This document shows, in pieces, positions 34,319 through 45,647 of a stretch of DNA of 64,000 nucleotides; position 1 is the first letter of the stretch; each line of letters starts with the position of its first letter. The notes under the pieces are model-generated. The model saw only the letters and a list, made by a program, of their open reading frames with translations. It made no database searches and had not been told where the DNA came from. The DNA is from Cordylochernes scorpioides (taxonomy: Eukaryota > Arthropoda > Arachnida > Pseudoscorpiones > Chernetidae). The position numbers and the translations under genes are program-made. The DNA is taken from the NCBI GenBank assembly GCA_030710605.1, contig CP092886.1, positions 159,138,000 to 159,201,999 on the forward strand, in the 5' to 3' direction.

Positions 34319-34393
34319 TGTCCTAGACGTCCTCACCCAGGAATACGTTGCCGAGAACCTGCCGGTGCCTCTCAGGACTTGGAAAGCAGAAAG
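34319..34393 (+). CDS. Candidate internal exon, plus strand, unassigned
   Basis: Acceptor CATAGTTACAG and donor AAAG/GTAGTG bound a 75-bp GC-rich segment reading VLDVLTQEYVAENLPVPLRT then WKAE. It starts with the last base of a codon and ends with two, a symmetric 2-2 exon. The frame is also open about 14 codons upstream. The composition is strongly protein-like and distinct from the surroundings. I do not recognise the family, the donor is not optimal, and neighbouring exons were not found, so a TE or processed fragment is possible. Confidence 0.35.
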
Positions 34394-35198
34394 GTAGTGT
34401 TTTGAAAATCCATTCCAATATTCTTTAAAACATTTCTCAATTGTGTTCCTCCAAGTGAAAATATTGTTTGAAACATCCTATATATTTTTAAAAGTGATGG
34501 AAAATAATTTGAATAAAACATTTTATTTCTTTAAATTCGATATTTGATAAGCTCTGCGCTTATCTTTTCCCGGGACGGCTTTGTTTACTAAAGTTTTTCT
34601 GATTGAACCACGCGATATCTTCGCGAGACTACGCATAGCAAATTTACAAGTTGAAACTCTGTGGTTCTAACCTTTTGAATAAGTCTCCAAGATATTTTCG
34701 GTGTAAAATCGCTGTAGTTATGTATTTATTTATGCTTTATGTTTCTACAATATATACATCTAAATACATACATCCTTGGAAAATAAATAAAATACGGGAG
34801 GGTATATATTTTCTGAGTTTTTATAACATCAATAAACCAAAATTTGTGTCTATATTAATGAAAAAGTCTTGTATACATAGTCAAAATATTTTATTCTCAG
34901 AGCTTCATTTTGTAAATTCGTTATATGCGGTCACGAGACAATATAGCGTGGTTCAATCAAGACATTTTTAGCAAACAAAAGCGTTCAGGAATAAGATAAA
35001 AGTGCGGAATATCGGATATTGGATTTTAAGAAATAAAATGTTTTATTCAAATTATACACCATCATTTGTTATTTCATATGGATTACTATATACGTATATA
35101 CTATATATTGGACACGTTTAGATATCTGCCCATTTTATATCAAATAGAGAGTATATTTCATTAAGTAGATTGAGCTAATAGTTTCAAATGAAGAAATA
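34394..35198. other. Non-coding stretch
   Basis: I find no gene. The 106-codon frame at 34651-34971 is AT-driven and unrecognised. Confidence 0.4.
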
Positions 35199-35427
35199 CA
35201 CTCATAGACAAAACTTAAGGAAGTTATACCTTTTAGCAAGTATATCGGGATTGAGACAATAACCGTGAAATATATTTATACACAGTGAACTTTATTGAAG
35301 ACACGGTATATTACCAAGCGTGCATAAAATTGCCTCTGAGTCCTTCCAAAAAAAAAAAAACAAAAAAAAAAACAGATGACTAGCCACATTAAAGACTCTA
35401 CATTTTCTTAAATTTTGTCCATGAGTG
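35199..35427. mobile_element. Tc1/mariner-type MITE, 229 bp
   Basis: Terminal inverted repeats are CACTCATAGACAAAACTTAA and, at the right end, TTAAATTTTGTCCATGAGTG. A TA target duplication is present (35197-35198 and 35428-35429). There is no coding capacity. An A-rich run lies near 35349-35372. Related decayed copies are at about 52930-53130 (right end CTTAAATTTTGTTCATGAGT), 51405-51545 and 1217-1340. Confidence 0.85.
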
Positions 35428-35429
35428 TA

Positions 35430-38400
35430 CAAACTGCAAAAAACAATTTTTCACCTGCACATGCGCTGATTTGCATAATGAAATAAAAATTCAAAAGAAT
35501 TTTAAAGCACTCACATTATACTCTGTATTTATATTATCGAAATAGTATTTTATAATTAGAAATGGGGGTATAATAGATGTATATATAAATATTATCTATT
35601 ACTTTATAGGAATAAGGATGACTTGTATGTTAGAGGAATCTATTTATTCCAATGAACTCTGCAGGAAACTCAATTTTCCTGTCCGTATTTCTCCACTAAA
35701 CATTGATAAGCCAGTAGTAGAACGCCAGTGCTCGAAAGCTCGTTTCTCCGATAAAAACTCTACGAATTTTAAAATTTTAAATATCTTAGAACCGTTTAAA
35801 AATTATAAATATTTTTTCAAATAAGAAATAATCCAAACTAAAACGGTGTATATAACCCAAGTGTTGGAATTAAATAATTAGCCTGACGTACGTCCAATAT
35901 TAGACAGAAGTGAAGGGATGAATAAAATTTCAATGAGGAAACCCGCCAAGTCAGGGCTTATTTACCCAATGTATTCAAAATGTAAGCATTTCAAAATATA
36001 CTTGCTCATCTTGATGAATTTTTAAACCCAATTGTCTACTAGGATCTAACAACTCCTCTGGGATTGGCCCGAAAGAAATGTTTGCCAAACAATTTCTGAC
36101 TTCCTAAAACAATCATTTTTTTCTATTGATTTTACTAAGCTCGAATTTTACTAAGTTCAACGAACTTATTTTTGAGAAAGTGAGTGGAAGATACAAAATG
36201 TTTTAAATGCTTTGTTATTGAAACGTATTTTATTATATAGAGGTGTGCGCCTATACATAATTCAAATATATATAATTTCACATTATATTCACCTAAATAA
36301 ATATTTATATATTAGAAAGGCTGTGAAAATATTTTTTTTTGCGTGTGTATATATTTATATATTATTATTCACACGCACATTTAAAAGTAATATTATTTTC
36401 TAAAACAATGGTTTCCATTCTAAAATTCAACTTTAATAAATGCGAGGTCCATCTAACTCGTACCGAGCTAATGTAGACACGAGGTGTATGCCGCCAACAA
36501 TCCTCTCTTGTGAATTGTCGATCATTTTATTAATGTCTATTTTGTTTCTATAGAAATACAAAATGTATTGTTGTAGGTTGTATTTAAATAAACTACAGAT
36601 GGGGAAGCACATTAACCAACTTTATTTCCCAACATTTCGGTGACCTGTCGTCAAGGTTATGTTGTTGTAGGTTGATGAATACAAAGACAGTCGACCCATT
36701 GGGATGTCCAAACGTCAGGAAATGAAATTGAAGAAGATTGATGTGTTTCATATTTTTGTTATTGCTGTTGAATAACTTAGACCCCCGCGCCCCTTCTCAG
36801 CTTAACTGCTCTTTAGCGCTATATAGGGCGGCAATGATGTGTTGAGAATTTTGATCGCAGATATTCCTAATGAAGCCAGCTGTGCACGAGGCTTGGGTTC
36901 TTGAAGGTGATCAACTATCCACAAATAATATTCCATGTCTGGTCGGTATATGGAGATCATTATCGATTGGGGAGGGGTTTATTAAAATTTTATTTCCAAC
37001 CAGAATAAAAAGTTATCTGCTATTTTCTAACGTGAATTTATATTGTCTTATTATCCTAATTGTTTTTGTCTAAAATGAAGCCAAGTGTTATCTTGAAGGT
37101 AGGTGGCCAAAGGTTCCTTTGTAATTGGTAGAAAATTCCACAAAGCAACAAGTACGTTCACGCGAAGTGAATGAACCGCCCGTCGTAAAGAGAGAGAATT
37201 TGGAAATGCACACCCGCCTATTGACTGAGACTAAGGCTGGCCAGTATTCAAACAACCGTAAGACATCTCATCCACGAGATGAAACCAAGCCCTGTCTGGG
37301 GCGAGGTATATCAGAGCCAATATGTGGATAATTAATTAGGAGAGGAAACCAAACACTATAAACTCAAATATTGGCTAACCAAGTGTCAAGAGTTTTGTAA
37401 AATTAGATATAGTATCACTATTTGACACAGACACCCTTTTGCAAAATAAATTATGGTTATTTTGAAAGATCTCCCAAAGATTGATGATGTCTGACCTGTA
37501 GGGTATTAGATTTTTCAAGACTTGGAAGGCATAAATTATACCTTGTGAATACAGCTACGAACAGGTTGTTTATTTTTTTATAATTATGCTTTTTAGCGCA
37601 ATTATTATAACTCCTGAATGAGAAAATTGGATGAAAGAATGACCACTGTCGCTGAACAGACCATTCTGAGATGATCAAGGCTCTGGAATTTTTAATCTGT
37701 CGTGTTGAACGTATTTTACTCCAGAACACATAGCGTCATCTGGATGTTGAGGATGGACTTATTCAGCGCTATTTTCAAAAATCGTTTTGGGGGTATTTCT
37801 CTAATTAGAAAACTGAGGATGAAAAATAATTGAGAAGTCTTGATTATATTTCTAAGTCGTGAGTCTTCCCAGCGATATTTCGCCAATTTAATCCACCAGA
37901 ATGTATTGATCATTCTGCTTATATCTTGCACAAATATCGCTTTAGTGAAGGAATGGCTTATCTGTGGCAAGGAAATTGTCGACACACCAGCCAGGTTAAA
38001 TTTCCACGTCAACAAGTATTACCAAGTGATGTACACACAAAACAACTCTTTGATTTCCTATTGGCATCATTCTCTGTAGGAGAGAGATAATAAAAGCACG
38101 AATGTGTTTTGTTGAGACAATGTGAGAAAGGGTCTGATATTGCTTTAAACCATTTTTTCTCTCGCTTTGAATAGTACTTATCGGCAAACCCTTTGATGAA
38201 AAATATATGTTTTTATGACAAGTTGGATCTTCAGCGTGGTATGTTTCAAAAGAGTTGGGTTTCTACGCAAGGAGTTGACATTTCGTGAATATACCAAGAC
38301 ATCGGCACATAATACATTTATATTAGGAGCACATAAATCGATACTATTTTTAAATTGGGTGTAGCATACGACCGCATATCATCAATTTTTAAAAACATTT

Positions 38401-39240
38401 CAATTGACATTTAAATGAACTATAAAATATTTAAATGTTTTTATATAGAACCTATTTAAGGTTTTTAGGTATTTTACCATTCATCTTTTAAAAACTATTT
38501 GTACGTGAAAACTAATCTACCGTGTTTATTTACCGATGTGTGTTTCCTAATAAAACCTCATAAGTTATCCAACCCCGACATTAGGATGGTATTCATCCCT
38601 TATCACAACACCGAGTCCTATTTAAATAAATCCTGAAAGAAATCGTTCCTTTCCGCTGGGTGTGAACTCGGGTTGACACCGGACACACTTGAATCAACAT
38701 TTAACAGATTAGATTGGAGTCAGATCAATTCCGCGCAATTCTTGTTAATTCCATTAGACGCCAGCTTGAGGAGGTCATGGTCCCCCCTCTTCTCTCTCTG
38801 CTGGGGAATTAATTCAACTGAAATTAAAGTATAAAAGATTTGTTAACTACTTTAAATTAATAAAAAAAACGAAAAATACAATGTTACATAGCGACACACA
38901 AAGTGGGAAGCATGGATTAAATATGAGTGCGGAGAAAATATATGGACACTGACATATGATGAAAATAATTAATTGAAGTGTCAAAAGAATGTATGGGCAT
39001 TAATGCCTATATCATCCTTGGGCACTTGGCCAAATCTTTATTTGGGCAAAGAGCTACATCGTACAATAAATAAAAAATGACGACATTTACATGTGATTTT
39101 TATGAAGTATTTATTAATTATCACAAAATAAGTATGAGTGTATATATAATACAATCAGAAATTAAGAGAAAGTTCCCGAGTGCGCTAAAAACGGCAAATA
39201 GAATGTATTCAAATTGCCGATGGGAAGAAAGGTCACTAAG
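35430..39240. other. Non-coding stretch with scattered TE-like ends
   Basis: No supported gene. At 36600-36670, CTTTATTTCCCAACATTTCG with GTGACCTGTCGTCAAGGTTA belongs to the transposon-end motif class also seen at 42290 and 44150. A GC-richer island at 38690-38830 (CCGCGCAATTCTTGTTAATT, GACGCCAGCTTGAGGAGGTC) looks like a possible conserved non-coding element. The frame at 37125-37331 is unrecognised. Confidence 0.35.
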
Positions 39241-39242
39241 TG

Positions 39243-40440
39243 CATTGCCATTGGAGAGAAATGTCATCAGGTGTCCTATAAACAATATAGAATATATATA
39301 TATAGTGCCGTTGGAGAGAAATGTCACCAGGTGTGCTATAAACAATATAGAATATATATATAGAGTGCCGTTGGAGAGAAATGTTACCAGGTGTGCTATA
39401 AACAATATAGAATCTATATATAGAGTGCCGTTGCAGAGAAATGTTACCAGGTGTGCTATAAACAATATAGAATATATATATATATAGTGCCGTTGGAGAG
39501 AAATGTCACCATGTTTTCTATAAACAATATAGAATATATATATATAGTGCCGTTGGAGAGAAATGTCACCATGTTTTCTATAAACAATATAGAATATATA
39601 TATATATAGTGCCGTTGGAGAGAAATGTCACCAGGTGTGCTATAAACAATATAGAATCTATATATAGAGTGCCGTTGGAGAGAAATGTTACCAGGTGTGC
39701 TATAAACAATATAGAATATATATATATAGTGCCGTTGGAGAGAAATGTCACCATGTTTTCTATAAACAATATAGAATATATATATATAGTGCCGTTGGAG
39801 AGAAATGTCACCATGTTTTCTATAAACAATATAGAATCTATATATATAGTGCCGTTGGAGAGAAATGTCACCAGGTGTGCTATAAACAAGATAGAATATA
39901 TATATATAGTGCCGTTGGAGAGAAATGTCACCATGTTTTCTATAAACAATATAGAATATATATATATAGTGCCGTTGGAGAGAAATGTCACCAGGTGTGC
40001 TATAAACAATATAGAATATATATATATATAGTGCCGTTGGAGAGAAATGTCACCAGGTGTGCTATAAACAATATAGAATCTATATATATATAGTGCCGTT
40101 GGAGAGAAATGTCACCAGGTGTGCTATAAACAAGATAGAATATATATATAGTGCCGTTGGAGAGAAATGTCACCATGTTTTCTATAAACAATATAGAATA
40201 TATATATATAGTGCCGTTGGAGAGAAATGTCACCAGGTGTGCTATAAACAATATAGAATATATATATATAGTGCCGTTGGAGAGAAATGTCACCAGGTGT
40301 GCTATAAGCAATATAGAATCTATATATATAGCGCCGTTGGAGGGAAATGTCACCAGGTGTGCTATAAACAATATAGAATCTATATATATAGTGCCGTTGG
40401 AGAGAAATGTCACCAGGTGTGCTATAAACAAGATAGAAGC
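39243..40440. repeat. Minisatellite, about 60-bp unit, about 20 copies
   Basis: The unit contains GTGCCGTTGGAGAGAAATGT followed by CACC, a variant block, CTATAAACAATATAGAA and a TA tract of variable length. Two variants alternate: AGGTGTGC (A) and ATGTTTTC (B). Around 39.49-39.97 kb the order BBAA'BBA suggests a roughly 240-bp higher-order unit. TA length changes shift the period between 58 and 62 bp. All long frames here on both strands come from the array. Confidence 0.96.
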
Positions 40441-43250
40441 TATTTCCATATTAATGGGCGGGTGGGGACACTGTCGTGCTACAGACCAAATTAACAAACT
40501 TGGGGGGACAATATTTATCACGATATTTCTGGTAGTGTGCCGCCGACTCCACATGTGCATTTGGTGCTCAAATATTTTCTCTAGGGATTTGCGTGCTCCA
40601 CAAATTCTTCGTTTTTATTTCAATCATGTAAAAGAGAAAAACGATTTACCTATTTTACATCTTCAACATCATAAAGGAGAGTAGTTTTGAAACTACACTA
40701 TATATATATGTATATATAAAGTTAGCGCTCAAGATATAAGCAATTAGTGTTAGCGCAATGAGAGTTACGTATGTTCCTCGGTATATTCTGTAGGTGTGAG
40801 TCTAGTGTTAAAAAATATTAACATAAAAAAGGTAAAACATACTCTGGACATGTGTATAATATATATCAATATAATATCATTAATAAGAGAGAGTTATAAA
40901 GGTTCAATGTGTGAAAGAAGCGTCGTGTAATTTCAGCAGAAGAATAACTTGTGCACTTCATATAGCATAGTGACTCGTATAAAGAATATATAAATAAATT
41001 TATAACAACATATATTGTATCGGATATGTTTTCTTGTATTAAAAAGAAATAAATGAAATCTTGAGACATAAAGGTGAAAAATCTTAGCATTGTGTAATAC
41101 ACACAAGACCTTTTGGAGAGTGAAATGAAATTTTAAAAATTGCAATACTTTTATTGCCGAATAATTTAATATTTCCATTAAAACACATTGCATTTTATTT
41201 TCAAATCGACTTCCAATAAATGTTTGCAATATCACCGAAGGAAATACTCAAATCTTTAATAATTTTATTAAAATCTAAAATTGTTGAGATGCTGTGCTTT
41301 TTTACTCTCTCCCTATCACCTCTAATTACAATATCGTCGAAACTGATTATCCAAGATAGAGAACAAGATTTGGCAGTATATAAACAACCACAAATTGCAT
41401 TTTTCTTTTAAAAAATCCTTAAACATAGGGTGGTGGCTCGTCAAGAAAATATTTTTGCTTCTTTCCACGGTTTATTTAAACAGGCGTGAATAATGTTAGG
41501 CGCTGATAAAAAATGCATTTTTTCTAAAATGCTAATAACATGAATTGCTCAGTTCAAATATATGTATCTGGCAATACTCGGTGGTAATGATAGGACTGTG
41601 GGAGGTTTTACACTGGATTTGTGAGCTCTCTCTACTGGCGTCTGTTCAATAAATAAACATCTTCAATAAATACAATTGCAGAGACACAAAAATAGAAGAG
41701 AAATAGCGCATAATTTTTGCGTCTCATTTTGACGGGTGAAGTGTCCTTTCTTTTTGTAGATCAATTTCCTCCGGGAAAAATTCTTAAATCTATGATGATA
41801 TAAACAAGCTCTTTATTTTTGTGAAATAACTAAATTACAATAATTACAATATATATATATATGAATTCGTATAATATTTATATATTAAACAGATGCAATA
41901 TGAAATTCATATATTTTTTTAAACGAATAGATTTTTATAGGGATCGTTAGATTAAACCTTCAAAGCTGAAACTGGAGATTTTTACCAAACTGTCCATTGG
42001 CCACCTGTGATATTAATGCAAAGCATCACCTCGAAGCTAAACAGAGAGTTTATACAGAGAACTTTGCCTTTATAGATAATGGCACAAAACCATGCAAGAA
42101 GGCTGTTCCAGTTCTACCCCTCTTTTTAAAAATCCTAAACATGTAAAAAGTTGTTGTTGTTAGTACTGATGAGTAAAGTTCTCCACTCGTCAGCTTTGGC
42201 ACCAATCCGACCAACTATATTTCCTTATTTAAAACAGACGACTGTTTCTATTATTTCTTGAAAATAAATATACTTCGTCCAGTAAATCTTTTTATTACCT
42301 CGACGTTTCGACAAAAATCTTTTGTCCTCGTCAGGAGCAAACAAAAATTAAACATTTAGCAAGGCGTTAAAATCTTTCTATTATGTTTCCTAATGTGCAG
42401 GTCCATTCTCAGAGTCCTCGCACATGGCGACGGCAACTTTAATAATCGATCTTCTTTCTAGATAACAAACACAACGGGAATTCAGTTAGATAAATCTGTA
42501 CCACTCATCTTTTCCATCCGAAGGAACACATAAATAATCACATATATGAAATTATATGTCGAAGGTATGGAAATCCCACATTATGGATGTGTAGCTCCCG
42601 GGCCGAGTACAGACGGTTCCTCCCGTCACAAGAAGAAATCACACCTGATTGTTCCTCCGGATTTTCGCCAATTTAATTTTATGCCAAGAAGGACTCCCCA
42701 ATTCAATTTGGCCCTAATCAGCTCGCGTCTCTAATTGATTCGCCAACTGCGGCGTCGCCCCAAATTTCGTTAGCGAAAGACAAACACGCCGCGGACCCAA
42801 ACAGAATTACTTACGTGCCGAATATTTAAATTTTAGTCGGAGTTTCTTTGAACTCGTTAGTGCGAAACTTCTTCAGTGGTTGTTGTTAACGTGATTAGCT
42901 ATATTTAAAACAATTAGCTTTAGCCTCTCCAGAAAAACTAAATACTTTCGAAATATTTGTACATTGGAAGACTTGCTAAATGACTCTTCCCCCCCCCTAT
43001 AAATTGACTTTTTTAATTCACTTTTCCCTTCTATAACAGTAAGCAAAATCCGACCTGAATATCCTGATAATTATGACCAGCAGTTTACATTGAGAGAAAT
43101 TGGAAGCCATAATCAATGAACTCTTTCAGTTGAAAACGCAATACTACATAATCATAGCTCAAACTTTAGAAATATTGATATCACATAGCAAGTTATACAA
43201 GCCAAAATTCATTCAACTTTGAGAAATCAGCCAACATCTATAAAAGACAA
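40441..43250. other. Non-coding stretch
   Basis: I find no supported gene. Near 42290-42345, CCTCGACGTTTCGACAAAAA with TCTTTTGTCCTCGTCAGGAG is a transposon-end motif. A GC-richer island at 42580-42830 (GGACTCCCCAATTCAATTTG, GCGTCTCTAATTGATTCGCC) is a candidate conserved regulatory block. A C-run is at 42988-42996. Confidence 0.35.
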
Positions 43251-43286
43251 ATAGCTTCTCGGCTTTTTGGCTAAGAACAAAGTGTA
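43251..43286 (+). pseudogene. U2 snRNA 5'-end fragment
   Basis: ATAGCTTCTCGGCTTTTTGG followed by CTAAGAACAAAGTGTA matches the first 35 or so bases of U2 snRNA with about four differences. After that the similarity stops: the branch-site recognition region and Sm site are absent. It keeps the 5' end and lacks the 3' part, unlike an ordinary 5'-truncated retrocopy, which fits template switching or a chimeric/SINE-like insertion. Confidence 0.75.
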
Positions 43287-43350
43287 CAAAGGACAACGAT
43301 AGAGATCACACAGTTAGATCTCAACTATAAGTCCTCAATAAAAATAGCAC

Positions 43351-43379
43351 ATTATATATATATATATATATATATATAA
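43351..43379. repeat. TA microsatellite
   Basis: About 14 TA dinucleotides immediately precede the MITE terminus. Confidence 0.9.
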
Positions 43380-43380
43380 T

Positions 43381-43458
43381 AAAGAAGGCATCTCCTGACC
43401 ACGAGCACATGTGCTTTTTAAATGGCAAAGAGTCAAAGGTCAGGAGATGCCTTCTTTA
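43381..43458. mobile_element. Short MITE with GGCATCTCCTGACC ends
   Basis: AAAGAAGGCATCTCCTGACC and its inverse GGTCAGGAGATGCCTTCTTT bound a 78-bp element. Its inner part is a shortened form of the element at 43934-44056 (AATGGCAAAGAGTC in place of GATGGCAGAGCGCC). Confidence 0.75.
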
Positions 43459-43990
43459 TTTTTAATATCAACACCTGGCCCACTTATTATTTATTTTTCT
43501 ATTGTTTTTTTCATATATATATAGTATAGTTATGAAAAATTTTAAGATTAATATATTTTTTAAATTTAATTTAAATGTGAGGTTTGTTTTTTATTTTTTT
43601 TTGTAATAAATAATTAGTTAGATTATATTTAAAAAAAAAAAAGTAACACCAGTAACTAATTATTTATTACAAAAAAAATAAAAAAACAAATCTCACATTT
43701 AAATTAAATTTAAAAAAAATTATTAATCTTAAAATTTTTCATAACTATACTATTCGATTCAGAATTAGCTTGCTGTTCTGACTCAAAATTAATTCAAAAT
43801 CTGTTGTTCTTAATAGTTTACTTTTCCTCTATTTTCCAAATATAAAAAAATAACTATAATATATATATATATATATGAAAAACAATATTTTAAAAAATAA
43901 AAGATAGGTGGGTCAGGTGTTGATATAAAAAATAAAGAAGGCATCTCCTGACCACGAGCACATGTGCTTTTCAGATGGCAGAGCGCCATC
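43430..43990. repeat. Nested inverted repeats between two MITEs
   Basis: The sequence GGAGATGCCTTCTTTATTTT...TATCAACACCTGGCCCACTT at 43443-43490 returns inverted at about 43905-43965. Within it the arms 43523-43618 (GTTATGAAAAATTTTAAGAT...) and 43650-43750 are inverted copies around a short AT loop. It looks like one foldback element flanked by, or composed of, MITE ends. Confidence 0.75.
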
Positions 43991-44056
43991 TAGTGGAGCA
44001 AAAATAAACTAAACGTTTAAAAGCACATGTGCTCGTGGTCAGGAGATGCTTTCTTT
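43934..44056. mobile_element. MITE (123 bp) with CTCF-like core
   Basis: The inverted ends are AAAGAAGGCATCTCCTGACC ACGAGCACATGTGC and the mirror GCACATGTGCTCGTGGTCAG. The centre carries GATGGCAGAGCGCCATCTAG, itself a stem-loop, with GCGCCATCTAGTGG at 43983-43996. Confidence 0.85.
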
Positions 44057-44105
44057 ATTTTTAATATATATATGTTTTGAAAATAGAGCAATCCATATTT
44101 AATTC

Positions 44106-45647
44106 ATTAGATAATAAAAGGCATATATTGGATTTTATAAAATATTTATTTTGCCAATATTTCGGCTGGCTGAACGCCAACCTTTATCGAGGCATTACAT
44201 TTTTGTATACACAAACTCAGCGCCGCATAGTGTTATAATATCACAGTTGAAATCAATTAAAATACAGAGTAGGTGGGAGAAATTTGTGCATGAAAAAAAA
44301 TATTATAAAAAATGCAATCAAAAATGTAAAATATCTTAAAATATAAAAGGAAAAAGTTTTATCTTATATTTAAAAAATTGTAAAAAGTATTTTAAAATAA
44401 TTCATTAATAACTCATAAAGAGATAAATGTAAAAATATATGTATATATTAAAACATTTGAAAAATAAATTAAAATAATTTAAATAATAAACTGTAAGAAC
44501 CCCTTATAAAAAGTTTTTAAAAATGTGGGTATTTAAAAAATTCATTTCAAAATTTAGGAGATCGATTTATAAATAAGTAAAAAATATTTTATAAAAATGC
44601 ATTAAAATGGAAGTTAAAACAATTTAGGATGAATAAATGAGAAAATAAATTAAAAAATGGAAACAAAAAAGTTTAAATTATTGCATGTAAAAAGTTATAT
44701 ATTTAATGTATCAATACTTTTGCGTTTTGAAGCGATAAATGTAAAAATAATTAAACAAGTGGTATGTATTAATTACAGGTAATTACTAATGTGTGAAAAT
44801 ATAATTTAAGAAATCGCGGGTATTACAACAAAAAAAAAATTTAGTTATATAATTTAATTTAAGAAATATAATTTAAAATATAATTTAAGAAATCGCGGGT
44901 ATTACAACAAAAAAAAACTTTTGTTGTAATACCCGCGATTTCTTAAATTATATTTTCACACATTAGTAATTACCTGTAATTAATACATACCACTTGTTTA
45001 ATTATTTTTACATTTATCGCTTCAAAACGCAAAAGTATTGATACATTAAATATATAACTTTTTACATGCAATAATTTAAACTTTTTTGTTTCCATTTTTT
45101 AATTTATTTTCTCATTTATTCATCCTAAATTGTTTTAACTTCCATTTTAATGCATTTTTATAAAATATTTTTTACTTATTTATAAATCGATCTCCTAAAT
45201 TTTGAAATGAATTTTTTAAATACCCACATTTTTAAAAACTTTTTATAAGGGGTTCTTACAGTTTATTATTTAAATCATTTTAATTTTTTTTTCAAATGTT
45301 TTAAAATATACATATATTTTTACATTTATCTCTTTATGAGTTATTAATGAATTATTTTTAAATACTTTTTACAATTTTTTAAATATAAGATAGAACTTTT
45401 TCCTTTTATATTTTAAGATATTTTACATTTTTGATTGCATTTTTTATAATATTTTTTTTTCATGCACAAATTTCTCCCACCTACTCTGTATTTTAATTGA
45501 TTTCAACTGTGATATTATAACACTATGCGGCGCTGAGTTTGTGTATACAAAAATGTAATGCCTCGATAAAGGTTGGCGTTCAGCCAGCCGGAATATTGGC
45601 AAAATAAATATTTTATAAAATCCAATATATGCCTTTTATTATCTAAT
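44106..45647. mobile_element. 1.54-kb near-perfect palindrome (foldback element)
   Basis: The left arm starts ATTAGATAATAAAAGGCATA and the right arm ends TATGCCTTTTATTATCTAAT. The arms are about 735 bp, nearly identical, meeting around 44920 after an asymmetric 75-90-bp partial duplication containing AAATCGCGGGTATTACAACA. Near the ends is GCCAATATTTCGGCTGGC, then ACGCCAACCTTTATCGAGG, a transposon-end motif with diverged relatives at 20.5, 57.7 and 59.66 kb. No open reading frame of note is present. Confidence 0.9.

Noticed and set aside
39077-40684. Several 130-186 codon frames on both strands
   Set aside because: All lie within the 60-bp array and shift frame with TA-tract length. They mirror the repeat, not a protein.
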